A stretch of 64,000 nucleotides of DNA. Source: an uncultured Collinsella sp. (GTDB taxonomy: Bacteria > Actinomycetota > Coriobacteriia > Coriobacteriales > Coriobacteriaceae). Positions 18,201 to 26,031 of the stretch are shown here, in pieces; positions within the stretch are counted from its first letter, which is position 1; each line of letters starts with the position of its first letter. The notes under the pieces are model-generated. The model was not told where the DNA came from, searched no databases, and saw nothing but the letters and a program-made list of their open reading frames with translations. A program made the position numbers and the translations under genes. The stretch lies in assembly GCA_959599095.1 (NCBI GenBank), contig CAUGGC010000006.1, positions 1-64,000 of the forward strand, read 5' to 3'.

Positions 18201-18346
18201 TCGATCGCGTGGAGACCGGCATCGCCGAGCGTCTGCGCGAGCTCGAGGCGGGCAACGTTGCCGCCGTCGACCCGACGTCGGCTCAGGCCGCGCATGCGCG
18301 CTGCTCGTATAACCACGAAGGAACGTTTGTAAGGAGGGACGTGTAG
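15248..18346 (+). CDS. addB: AddB/RexB-like PD-(D/E)XK exonuclease subunit
   Basis: A 1032-residue protein directly upstream of the AddA-type helicase gene (3 bases apart), so it should be the second subunit of an AddAB/RexAB double-strand-break resection complex. The C-terminal third is a PD-(D/E)XK nuclease of the AddB/Cas4 type: SASQIEAYSTCPLCWF near residue 720, GNFVHDVLE, and VVIDYKHRTG near residue 875. The N-terminal region has the weak similarity expected of an inactivated helicase and shows no Walker A. The four-cysteine iron-sulfur arrangement of B. subtilis AddB is not complete: one cysteine remains near the C-terminus (ARCSYNHEG). GGAGG precedes the ATG at 15248. The alternative is a stand-alone nuclease, but the operon argues against it. 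Confidence 0.8.
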   Translation: MPVRIYTTNAGTDLSDAESALLADLIARHGRAVLLAPTFAELDLCRHDAAEAGISLGIDYKTPASWLRSLWELLGDGRGFVDNLQRQMLFSDMIARRDDADLQPLSRSQGTVRMLARMARDVLPGVAGTTAERCGGNNCQPEPKSDAEARVFELLRAYAGGLDRRDMVEPCEAADIMAGALADSLPACARAVCVRGTTSFTHGLLELLSAVANNGGEVVVLLAREQAAMREELATAFDARGVLFEIAPLGEDAVASDVACGAAVQPAFIEVAGPHARAHVYADAIDKLVKAHKESKADKATATPADPVRVLVVSARAPQLFGELAARLAARHIAAETTEFTAFSQSIAGRQFTALANLIERMKAADEGTASKTEWWPAPELTDWIYSPLSGADAVNARTFDKNMRLSRSKTTAGVKSLLQSVQGQVRGAHKATSDDNWFKNVPCVVSDVFQALWRDKPVTALKAMLAVAEALPDRALGGLDGQARRQAETALLRHAIDILMNDARALDVSQAATVPVLDGVRTKVDKRSTAYDYETYEVDRTPRAQVRFVSLADASVLRPGGYDAVLFADVDLDSYPLSHEEGPLATLTAELRRDGVSLEPAALLRVRFGRAMQAASGPVALARVTHDRQARECYPAAVWTELRAHAEAAGAAKPTCVGEGDIIADFDPAAGEGLKRERVTCEAPQHLSAEAVPYLVLRRRDGEGEDAPLVPRLTSASQIEAYSTCPLCWFVSYRVKPQSIDAGFGNMEKGNFVHDVLEHLHARLPQEGMERVTPENLPRAQELLHEVFDETLAEHAGKRGTEGPLVPLSAVEERQVAEILPQLEGVLAYESEALAPFAPRYLEFAFNELKVEYAGWPLGGRIDRVDVDAENRAVVIDYKHRTGVEEFKLADPTVRDEESGTAPIDDPRWLPPHTQTLIYAQAMRRALDLDTRAALYFSTKGGKPALRGAASAELLEEERGDGRIPGLKKGFPGEGGSMDFDALLDRVETGIAERLRELEAGNVAAVDPTSAQAAHARCSYNHEGTFVRRDV

Positions 18347-18349
18347 ACC

Positions 18350-21300
18350 ATGGATCTTTCGACTTTGATGCCGCAACAGCTGCAGATCGTCAAAACGCTC
18401 GACCGTCCGCTGTTTGTCTCGGCGGGCGCCGGTTCGGGCAAGACCTTTACCCTCACGCGCCGCATCGTCTACGCACTCTCTCCCGAATCCGGTCCGTTCG
18501 TTGAGCATCTGGACCAGGTGCTCGCTATTACCTTTACCAAAGATGCCGCGGCCGAGATTCGTGACCGCGTGCGCCGCGCGCTCATCGACGAGGGCATGGA
18601 CGAGGAAGCACTGACCGTCGACGACGCGTGGATCTCGACCATTCACGGCATGTGCTCGCGTATCCTGCGCGCGCACGCGCTGGAGCTGGGCATCGATCCC
18701 GAGTTCACAGTGCTCACCGATACCGACGAGCTCATGGATCAGGCTGTCGAGCATGTGCTGGGTCGCGCAACGGCGCCCGATGCCGCCCCCGAGCTCGCGG
18801 CATCGCTCAAGGCCCTCTACGCCTGGTATCCCATGGCGGGCGAGGGCGGTTCCTTTGGCGCCGGTACGACCATCAAGGGTCTGGTGCGCGACCTGCTGGA
18901 GCTGTCGAGTCAGTTGCCGGGCGGTATGGACGACGTGCGCGTGGCGCGCGGCCAGGCCGATACCTCTGCACTCGCCGATGCCTATCGCGCGGCGCTGGGC
19001 GCAAGCAAGGCCGCGACCGAGAAGGCGCAGGTGGCGCTCGATGCCATCGACGCGTTCGAGGCGAGCGGCAAGACCATGGTCGATGCGGCGCGACTCATGA
19101 TGTCGTGCACCATGCCGCGCGCGAGCAAGGCATTCCCCAAGGAGCAGGTCGAGCTGCTCAAGGCCGAGGCCGCCGATGCGTTTATCAATATCGTGCTTGC
19201 CTGCGGTGGCCCGGCGCTCGATGCGCTGGTGGGTCTGGCCCGTTCCGTCGAGGCCGAGTATCGCGCATTGAAGGCTGCCCAGTCCGCCCTCGATAATAAC
19301 GACCTGCTGCGTATGGCCTACGAGGCCCTGCGCGATTACCCTGCCATCCGTGCTGCGTACGAGGGCCGCTTTAAGATGGTCATGATCGACGAGTTCCAGG
19401 ACACCGACCAGATGCAGGTCGATTTGATTCGCTATCTGACGGGCGCGGGGGAGCGCGCGTTGTGCACCGTGGGCGATGCGCAGCAGTCGATCTACCGCTT
19501 CCGTGGCGCCGAGGTCGAGGTGTTCCGTCGTCAGGAGCGCAAGGTGGGCTCGTCTGCCGCGCCCGAGGCGACTGCCGTGGCCGATGCCCCTGCCGGCGAG
19601 CTCGTCAAACTCGTGCGCAACTTCCGCAGCCATGACGAGGTGCTGCGTTACGTGGCACGCGTCTTCGACGGCGATGACGGCGGCCTGATGCAGGGCTTTT
19701 TGGATCTTGAGGCGAGCGACGGCCGCAAGGACACGCTGGTGGCAGACGCTTCGCGTCGCCAGGCCCTCTTTGTTGCCGGCGGCAGTACGCAGGAGCGCAC
19801 GCAGGCCAAGGCCCGCGCGATCGCCGAGCGATTCCGCGCGCTTGCCGATGCCGGCCAGCCCCAGGGCGGCATGGTACTGCTACTGGGCCGCATGACCAAC
19901 GCCGACGTCTACGCCCAGGCCTTCCGCGATCAGGGGCTCGACTGCGTGATCGCAGGCGGCTCGGTCTTTGCCCAGGCAGCCGAGGTGCAGACGGTGCGTG
20001 CCCTGGTCTGCGCGCTCGCCAATCCGGCCGATACGGCGCAGGGCCTTATGCCACTGCTCGCCTCGCCGATGTTTGCGCTCGGTGCCCAGGAGTTCCTGGC
20101 GCTGGCGACCAAGCTCGATAGCGAGACAGGGGAGACCTCGCGCCGGAATATCGACATGGGCATCATGAGCGATTTCGACGTGCCGGGTTTGCAAGACTTG
20201 CCGCTTGTGACGCGCGCCCGCGAGGTGCTGCGGTATGCGCTTCGTCGCGTGGGCCGCGATTCGTTCGCCGCCATCGCGCGCGACGTGGTCAACGCCTCCG
20301 GCTGGTTTGTGCGTCTGGGACAGCGCGGTCCCGAGGGCAAGGCCATTGCCGCCAACGTGCTCAAGGCGCTCGACGCCGTGGCTGAGGCTGAGGCCGAGTT
20401 CGGCAACTCGCCGCGTTCCATCGCGCTGGCCTTCGACCGCTTCTTGGCGGGCAAGGAAGCCCCGGGTGCCCTCAACGAGGAAGGCGACGGCGCGGTGCGC
20501 ATCATGACGGTGCATGCCTCCAAGGGTCTGGAATATCCGGTCGTGGCGGTTGCCGAGTGCTTTGGCGTGCGTAAGTCCTCGGGTGCGGCACAGATGGGCC
20601 GCGTCGAGGGCGGAGCACAGGTCGTGGCACTGCCGGCACGCTTCGACGGCGTTAAGCTCGCCGACGGTACCTTTGTGAAGGGCGACGACGTCAAAAAGCA
20701 GTTTGAGCATGCGTTTAAGGGCAAGGGCACGTCGCTGTGGTTGCCGCCGGAGCTCATGGAGGATGTCTGCGCGACGGGTTCTCCCGCCGAGGCATTCGTT
20801 CGCCTGCGCAACGACGACCTGCAGCTTTCGCTCGAGGAGCGGGCTCGTCTGCTCTATGTCGCCATGACGCGTGCGCGCGAGCTGGTGATCTTGGCGATGG
20901 ATACCGGCGTGAGCCGTGGCAAGGTGACGGCGCCGACCTTCGATGTCGAGACGGATCTGACCTACGACGTGCTGCGCCGCATCCTGCCGACCGACAGTCT
21001 GGACATGCCGCAGCTCGATAGCGACCGTTTGGTGTTCGACAACTCCAAACCGGGCGACTACGAGCTCATTTCGCTCGCGGGCTTTACCTTTGGCGAGCAG
21101 GCGTTTGAGGCCAACGCTTCGTTGGATGCCGAAGGCAGGCTTGTTCGTGGCGATGCCGATACAGATGCTGCCGACGATTCGGCCAGTACAATCGTCCCCG
21201 GTCCTGCCGACCCCAAGCCCGATTCGTTTGAGCTTGTGTATCCCCGGGCAGTGGGCGTGCGCATGGGCATCTGTCCGTTTCCGGTGCGTGACTCGTATAG

Positions 21301-21982
21301 CTACTCGTCAATCGCCGCGGCGCTCCATGCCGAGACAGAAGACCGTGCCGCCGAGGCGCGTGTGCCCATGGACGAGTCCGGTGATGATGCGGAGTCGGAT
21401 GGTTCCGAGATGACGGATGCAGACGTGGCCGCTGTTGAGCCCGCCGGCAACCCTATGGCGCTGGGCTCGGCGTTCCATGCCGCCTGCCAGTGGCTGATCG
21501 AGATGGGTTCCGATGCACTGCCCGCTGAGCGTGCCGATGCGCTGGCGCGCCTGTGGCGCCTGACGCCGGAGCAGCGCGAACGCTTCGACGTTGCCCTGGA
21601 CCGCTGGCTCGAGTCGGCTGTTCGTGCCGACCTGCTCGCGTGGCCGTGCGTTCGTGCCGAAGTGCCGTTCTTCTCGCTGGGCTGCGAGGACGAGGACATC
21701 GCCCGCTACGGTGCATATGCCGAAGGCGCCATCGACGCTTTGGCGACCGACCCGGCCGATCCGTCACGCGCACTGGTCATCGATTACAAGACGGGTGGCA
21801 CGTCGGATGAGACGCCGGACCAGCTGCTCGAGAAGCACGCCCTGCAGGCGCGCGTCTACGCCGACGTGTTGCACAAGGCGGGCTTTGAGACGGTGACGGT
21901 CAAGTTCGTTCGCGTGGAGCAGGCGAATCCAGCCATCTTCGTCGAACCCGCCGAACCTCAAGTAGTCACCTACAATCTCTAG
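18350..21982 (+). CDS. addA: AddA-type UvrD helicase-nuclease
   Basis: A 1210-residue UvrD/Rep-type (SF1A) 3'-5' helicase with a C-terminal RecB-family nuclease, the AddA architecture. Walker A is AGAGSGKTFTL near residues 26-36; further motifs are AITFTKDAA (Ia), MIDEFQDTD (II, Walker B), GDAQQSIYRFRGA (III), IMTVHASKGLEYPVV (V) and LYVAMTRA (VI). The nuclease motif VIDYKTGG lies near residue 1143. With the upstream AddB-like subunit it would unwind and degrade broken DNA ends and load RecA. The start at 18350 has AAGGAGG about 12 bases upstream, inside the end of the previous gene, so the two are translationally linked. A palindromic repeat follows the stop. Confidence 0.92.
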   Translation: MDLSTLMPQQLQIVKTLDRPLFVSAGAGSGKTFTLTRRIVYALSPESGPFVEHLDQVLAITFTKDAAAEIRDRVRRALIDEGMDEEALTVDDAWISTIHGMCSRILRAHALELGIDPEFTVLTDTDELMDQAVEHVLGRATAPDAAPELAASLKALYAWYPMAGEGGSFGAGTTIKGLVRDLLELSSQLPGGMDDVRVARGQADTSALADAYRAALGASKAATEKAQVALDAIDAFEASGKTMVDAARLMMSCTMPRASKAFPKEQVELLKAEAADAFINIVLACGGPALDALVGLARSVEAEYRALKAAQSALDNNDLLRMAYEALRDYPAIRAAYEGRFKMVMIDEFQDTDQMQVDLIRYLTGAGERALCTVGDAQQSIYRFRGAEVEVFRRQERKVGSSAAPEATAVADAPAGELVKLVRNFRSHDEVLRYVARVFDGDDGGLMQGFLDLEASDGRKDTLVADASRRQALFVAGGSTQERTQAKARAIAERFRALADAGQPQGGMVLLLGRMTNADVYAQAFRDQGLDCVIAGGSVFAQAAEVQTVRALVCALANPADTAQGLMPLLASPMFALGAQEFLALATKLDSETGETSRRNIDMGIMSDFDVPGLQDLPLVTRAREVLRYALRRVGRDSFAAIARDVVNASGWFVRLGQRGPEGKAIAANVLKALDAVAEAEAEFGNSPRSIALAFDRFLAGKEAPGALNEEGDGAVRIMTVHASKGLEYPVVAVAECFGVRKSSGAAQMGRVEGGAQVVALPARFDGVKLADGTFVKGDDVKKQFEHAFKGKGTSLWLPPELMEDVCATGSPAEAFVRLRNDDLQLSLEERARLLYVAMTRARELVILAMDTGVSRGKVTAPTFDVETDLTYDVLRRILPTDSLDMPQLDSDRLVFDNSKPGDYELISLAGFTFGEQAFEANASLDAEGRLVRGDADTDAADDSASTIVPGPADPKPDSFELVYPRAVGVRMGICPFPVRDSYSYSSIAAALHAETEDRAAEARVPMDESGDDAESDGSEMTDADVAAVEPAGNPMALGSAFHAACQWLIEMGSDALPAERADALARLWRLTPEQRERFDVALDRWLESAVRADLLAWPCVRAEVPFFSLGCEDEDIARYGAYAEGAIDALATDPADPSRALVIDYKTGGTSDETPDQLLEKHALQARVYADVLHKAGFETVTVKFVRVEQANPAIFVEPAEPQVVTYNL

Positions 21983-21994
21983 CCCTCAGATAAC

Positions 21995-22057
21995 TTGCGG
22001 TGGAATACGGACTGTTTTGGCCAGAAAATCCGCCAATCAGTCCGTATTTCACCGCAA
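21995..22057. repeat. 20-bp palindrome, GGTGAAATA type (second copy)
   Basis: The arms at 21995-22014 and 22038-22057 (TTGCGGTGGAATACGGACTG and its near-perfect complement) are the same element as at 10938-11000. The middle of the stem changed from AGGGAC to ACGGAC with the matching change in the other arm. It lies 12 bases after the addA stop. Confidence 0.7.
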
Positions 22058-22199
22058 CTGAGAGAGGGGAGGGGTGGGTAGTGCTGCCTGATCGTTCTGA
22101 TCGCTAAAACCCGTGTTGGTTTGGCTAGGTTCGGGTGCTGTCCGTGCCGTGGGGTAAAATCGTTCAGTCAGAACACGAACCCGCATCGGAGCTCATCAC

Positions 22200-25100
22200 A
22201 TGGCATTCGTCCATCTGCACAACCACACTGTCTTTTCCATGCTCGACGGCGCAACCCGTATCCAGGATATGGTCAACCGTGCCGTTGAGCTGGGCATGCC
22301 CGCCGTGGCCATTACCGACCACGGCTACATGTATGGCGTGCCCGACCTGGCGCTGGCCTGCGACGCCGTCAACCACAACACGCCCGAGTACAAAACCTGG
22401 AGCCACGACAAGGCCTTCCTGGAAAAGGACCGCCGCGACGAGCTGGTGGAGCCCGATCCCGAGGAAAACCCGCGCGAGCATGCCCAGTATGTGAAGGACA
22501 TGGCCATGTGGGACGAGAAGGGCAACATCGACGAGCTCAAGCCGCCCCTGGTCATCAAGCCCATCTTTGGCTGCGAGGTCTACTTTACGCCGGACGAGAC
22601 TCTTGCTCGCGACCACAAGCCCGAGCTCTACCACATGATCCTTCTGGCCAAGGACCAGGAGGGCTACGTCAACCTGATGCAGACGGTTTCCGAGGCCGCC
22701 GTGCAGGGCTTTTACTACAAGCCGCGCGTGACGCTCGACAACCTGCGCCGCCACGCCAAGGGCATGATCTGCACGAGCGCCTGCATCGCGGGCATCATCC
22801 CCAAGTACATCGACCGCGGTGACATGGAGGGCGCCATCAAGTGGGCCGAGACCTTCCGTGACACCTTCGAGCCCGGCGACTTCTACATCGAGATCCAGGA
22901 ACACGGCATCACCACCGACAACGGCCTGACCGACGAGCAGATGGACCGCACGCTCATCGACATCGCCAAGCAGGTGGGCGTCAAGGTCATCGCCACCAAC
23001 GACTTCCACTACCTGCGCCGCGAGGACGCGCCCGTGCAGGACGTCATCATGTGCATTGGCATGAACGCCAAGGTCGACGACCCTAACCGCATGCGCATGA
23101 CCGGCTCGGAGTTTTACATGAAGACCGAGGAGGAGATGCGGGCGATGTTCCCGTATTGCCCCGAGGCCTGCGACAACACGCTCGAGATCGCCGACAAGTG
23201 CTACGTTGAGCTGGACTGGGACTCCATCATCCTGCCGCGCTTCCCGTTGCTCGATCCCGGCGAGACGCACGAGAGCCAGTTCCGCCGCGAGTGCGAGAAG
23301 GGCCTGCGCCAGCACTACGGTGACGACTGGGCCACGCGCGAGATCGGCGGCGTCAACATCAAAGAGCGCTTTGAGTACGAATACAAGGTCATCTGCGACA
23401 AGGGCTTTGCCGCCTACTTTTTGATCGTTGCCGAGTACGTGCAATGGGCCAAGGACAACGGCATCGGCGTCGGCCCCGGCCGTGGCTCGGCCGCCGGCGC
23501 TATCGTCGCCTACGCCATGAACATCACCGCGTTCGACCCGCTCGAGAACGGCCTGATGTTCGAGAGGTTCCTGTCCCCGCAGCGTACCGAGATGCCCGAT
23601 ATCGATATGGACTTCGACGATGAGCGGCGCCTCGAGGTCGTGGAGCACGTTCGCCAGCTCTACGGCCCCGAGAAGGTTACCCACGTCATCACCTACTCGA
23701 CCATTAAGGCCAAGCAGGCCATCAACGACGCCGCGCGCGTCCTGGACTACCCGGTCTACATGGGCCAGCGCCTGTCCAAGATGGTCTCGAGCGACCCCAA
23801 GGTCAAGCTCAAGCAGGTGCTCGAAAAGCAACCCGGCAAAGAGGATCTGTTTAACCCCGACTTTGCCGAGGCCTATAAAAAGGACGACGACGCCCGCCGC
23901 ATCATCGACACGGCGCTCTCGATCGAGGGCCTTACCCGTGGCGAGGGCGTGCACGCGTGCGCCGTTCTGATTTGCCGCGACCCCGTCAACGAGCACGTGC
24001 CCACCAAGCTCGATACCAAGGGCGGCGTCGAGATTACCCAGTACGAGGGCCATACCGTTGCCGACATGGGCCTGCTCAAGATGGACTTCCTGGGTCTGCG
24101 TACGCTGACGGTTATCTCCAAGGCCAAGGCCAACATCAAAAAGAACTTCGGCATCGACATCAAAGAGGAAGAGATTCCCTTTGACGACCCCGAGATCTTT
24201 AAGCTCATGGGCTCCGGCCACACCGCCGGCGTCTTCCAGGTCGAGTCCGCCGGCATGACGGCCACGATCAAGAACATGAAGCCCACCGAGTACAAGCACG
24301 TCGTGGCATTGATCGCTCTGTACCGCCCGGGACCGCTGGGCGCCGGCATGGTTTCGTCCTATATCAACCGTATGAACGGCAAGGAACCGGCTGTCTCCTA
24401 CGACGACCGTCTGGACGACATCCTGGGCGAAACCTACGGCACCATGGTCTATCAGGAGCAGGTTATGCTCATCTCCGTCGAGATGTGCGGCTTCTCCAAG
24501 GGCGAATCGGACTCGCGTATCCGTAAGCCCGTGGCTAAGAAAAAGATCAAGCTGCTCACGTCGACGGTGCTCCACTGGGAGGATGGCTCGGACGAGACCA
24601 CCTACGACCACTGGATGAACGGCGCTATCAAGAACAACTACACGCGCGAGGTCGCCCAGAAGATTTGGGACGATGTTCTTGAGTTCGCGTCCTACGCCTT
24701 TAACAAGTCGCACTCCGCCGGCTACGCCATCCTGGTTATGCAGACGGCGTGGCTCAAGGCGCACTATCCGCACGAGTACATGGCGGCCGTTCTGACGTCC
24801 TATACGGGCAAGACCGACAAGATCGTTCACTACGTCTCGGCGTGCCGTCACGACGGCATCCCCGTGCTGTCGCCAGATGTCAACGAGTCCGGTACTGAGT
24901 TCACGGCTACCAAGGAGGGCGTGCGCTTTGGTCTGGCCGGCATCCGCGGCGTGGGCACCGGCGTGGCGCAGGCGATTATCGCCGAGCGCGAGGCGGGCGG
25001 TCCGTTTAAGACGCTGCACGACTTTGTCGAGCGCGTGGACTCGAGCCAGGCCAACCGCCGTGTGATCGAATCGCTCATCAAGGCAGGCGCCTTCGACTCC

Positions 25101-26003
25101 ACGGGGTATCCGCGTCGCCAGATGATGCACTTTGTGGATAAGAACAACCCTGAGAACATCATCGATGCCGCGGTGAAGCGCCAGAAGGATCGTGCGAGCG
25201 GCCAGACGTCGTTCTTCGACATGTTTGGTGATGTTGAGGGCTCGGGCTTTGAGGTGAGCGTGCCCGATCCGGATGGCCAGGAGTGGGACCGCCACCTTAA
25301 GTTGAGCCAGGAGAAGGAGGTTCTGGGCATCTATGTCTCGGACCACCCGCTGCGCCCGTTTGAGTATGCGCTGGCCAAGGCACGCGACTTCTCGTTCTCG
25401 CAGATCGACACTGGCTACGAAGTTCAGAATCCTACGGGCGGTACCATCAACCAGGAGATTCCCGAGGGCAAGGCGCTGTGGTGGGCCGGCATGGTCTCGA
25501 GCGTGTCCAAGCGCGTGACCAAAAACGGCGACCCCATGGGCATCGTGCAGCTCGAAGACATGGAAGGCGAGGCCACGGTCGTGGTGTTCCCCAAGACCTA
25601 CAAGGAGGCCGAGGGGTATCTGTATGGCGAGGTCGATCCCGAGACCGGCGCGCAGCTGTCCGACGCGTTTGTGCGCATTAAGGGCAAGCTCGAGCGCTCG
25701 GACCGCGGCGACCAGATCATCGCGCAGGAGATTGTGCCGCTGGAGCTTAGCGAGGAGAAAAACAAGCCCAAGGTCTTTGAGGTCATGGTGCCCAACAGCC
25801 GATTTAGCCAGGGCAATATGGCGCGCCTGGCCACGGTGCTCACCACCAACCCGGGCGGCGACCGCGTGGAGATCTTTATTGAGCAAGTCGACGGGCGCGT
25901 GCTGCGTGCTGAGGTGCCGGCCAAGGTCAATGCACGCTCGATTCCGCTGCTGGCAGAGGCAAAGGCCATCGTCGGCAACCAAGGCCGCGTGACGGTTATC
26001 TAA
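22200..26003 (+). CDS. dnaE: DNA polymerase III alpha subunit
   Basis: A 1267-residue replicative polymerase of the DnaE1 type. The N-terminal PHP domain opens with FVHLHNHTVFSMLDG and keeps its metal-binding histidines. The palm contains GRGSAAGAIVAY near residue 428 and the catalytic PDIDMDFDDERR near residue 466. The double helix-hairpin-helix GIRGVGTGVAQAI is near residue 914, and a C-terminal OB fold spans about residues 1095-1140. A GGAG about ten bases upstream supports the ATG at 22200. It is followed 28 bases later by the SNF2 helicase gene, an unusual but probably operonic pairing. Confidence 0.96.
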   Translation: MAFVHLHNHTVFSMLDGATRIQDMVNRAVELGMPAVAITDHGYMYGVPDLALACDAVNHNTPEYKTWSHDKAFLEKDRRDELVEPDPEENPREHAQYVKDMAMWDEKGNIDELKPPLVIKPIFGCEVYFTPDETLARDHKPELYHMILLAKDQEGYVNLMQTVSEAAVQGFYYKPRVTLDNLRRHAKGMICTSACIAGIIPKYIDRGDMEGAIKWAETFRDTFEPGDFYIEIQEHGITTDNGLTDEQMDRTLIDIAKQVGVKVIATNDFHYLRREDAPVQDVIMCIGMNAKVDDPNRMRMTGSEFYMKTEEEMRAMFPYCPEACDNTLEIADKCYVELDWDSIILPRFPLLDPGETHESQFRRECEKGLRQHYGDDWATREIGGVNIKERFEYEYKVICDKGFAAYFLIVAEYVQWAKDNGIGVGPGRGSAAGAIVAYAMNITAFDPLENGLMFERFLSPQRTEMPDIDMDFDDERRLEVVEHVRQLYGPEKVTHVITYSTIKAKQAINDAARVLDYPVYMGQRLSKMVSSDPKVKLKQVLEKQPGKEDLFNPDFAEAYKKDDDARRIIDTALSIEGLTRGEGVHACAVLICRDPVNEHVPTKLDTKGGVEITQYEGHTVADMGLLKMDFLGLRTLTVISKAKANIKKNFGIDIKEEEIPFDDPEIFKLMGSGHTAGVFQVESAGMTATIKNMKPTEYKHVVALIALYRPGPLGAGMVSSYINRMNGKEPAVSYDDRLDDILGETYGTMVYQEQVMLISVEMCGFSKGESDSRIRKPVAKKKIKLLTSTVLHWEDGSDETTYDHWMNGAIKNNYTREVAQKIWDDVLEFASYAFNKSHSAGYAILVMQTAWLKAHYPHEYMAAVLTSYTGKTDKIVHYVSACRHDGIPVLSPDVNESGTEFTATKEGVRFGLAGIRGVGTGVAQAIIAEREAGGPFKTLHDFVERVDSSQANRRVIESLIKAGAFDSTGYPRRQMMHFVDKNNPENIIDAAVKRQKDRASGQTSFFDMFGDVEGSGFEVSVPDPDGQEWDRHLKLSQEKEVLGIYVSDHPLRPFEYALAKARDFSFSQIDTGYEVQNPTGGTINQEIPEGKALWWAGMVSSVSKRVTKNGDPMGIVQLEDMEGEATVVVFPKTYKEAEGYLYGEVDPETGAQLSDAFVRIKGKLERSDRGDQIIAQEIVPLELSEEKNKPKVFEVMVPNSRFSQGNMARLATVLTTNPGGDRVEIFIEQVDGRVLRAEVPAKVNARSIPLLAEAKAIVGNQGRVTVI

Positions 26004-26031
26004 GCTACCCCGGGTGAGATTGGAGGAAGTG

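Noticed and set aside
16676..19633. A minus-strand frame of 985 codons across the addB-addA junction
   Set aside because: Antisense of two well-supported nuclease genes, Arg/His/Gly-rich with no motifs.
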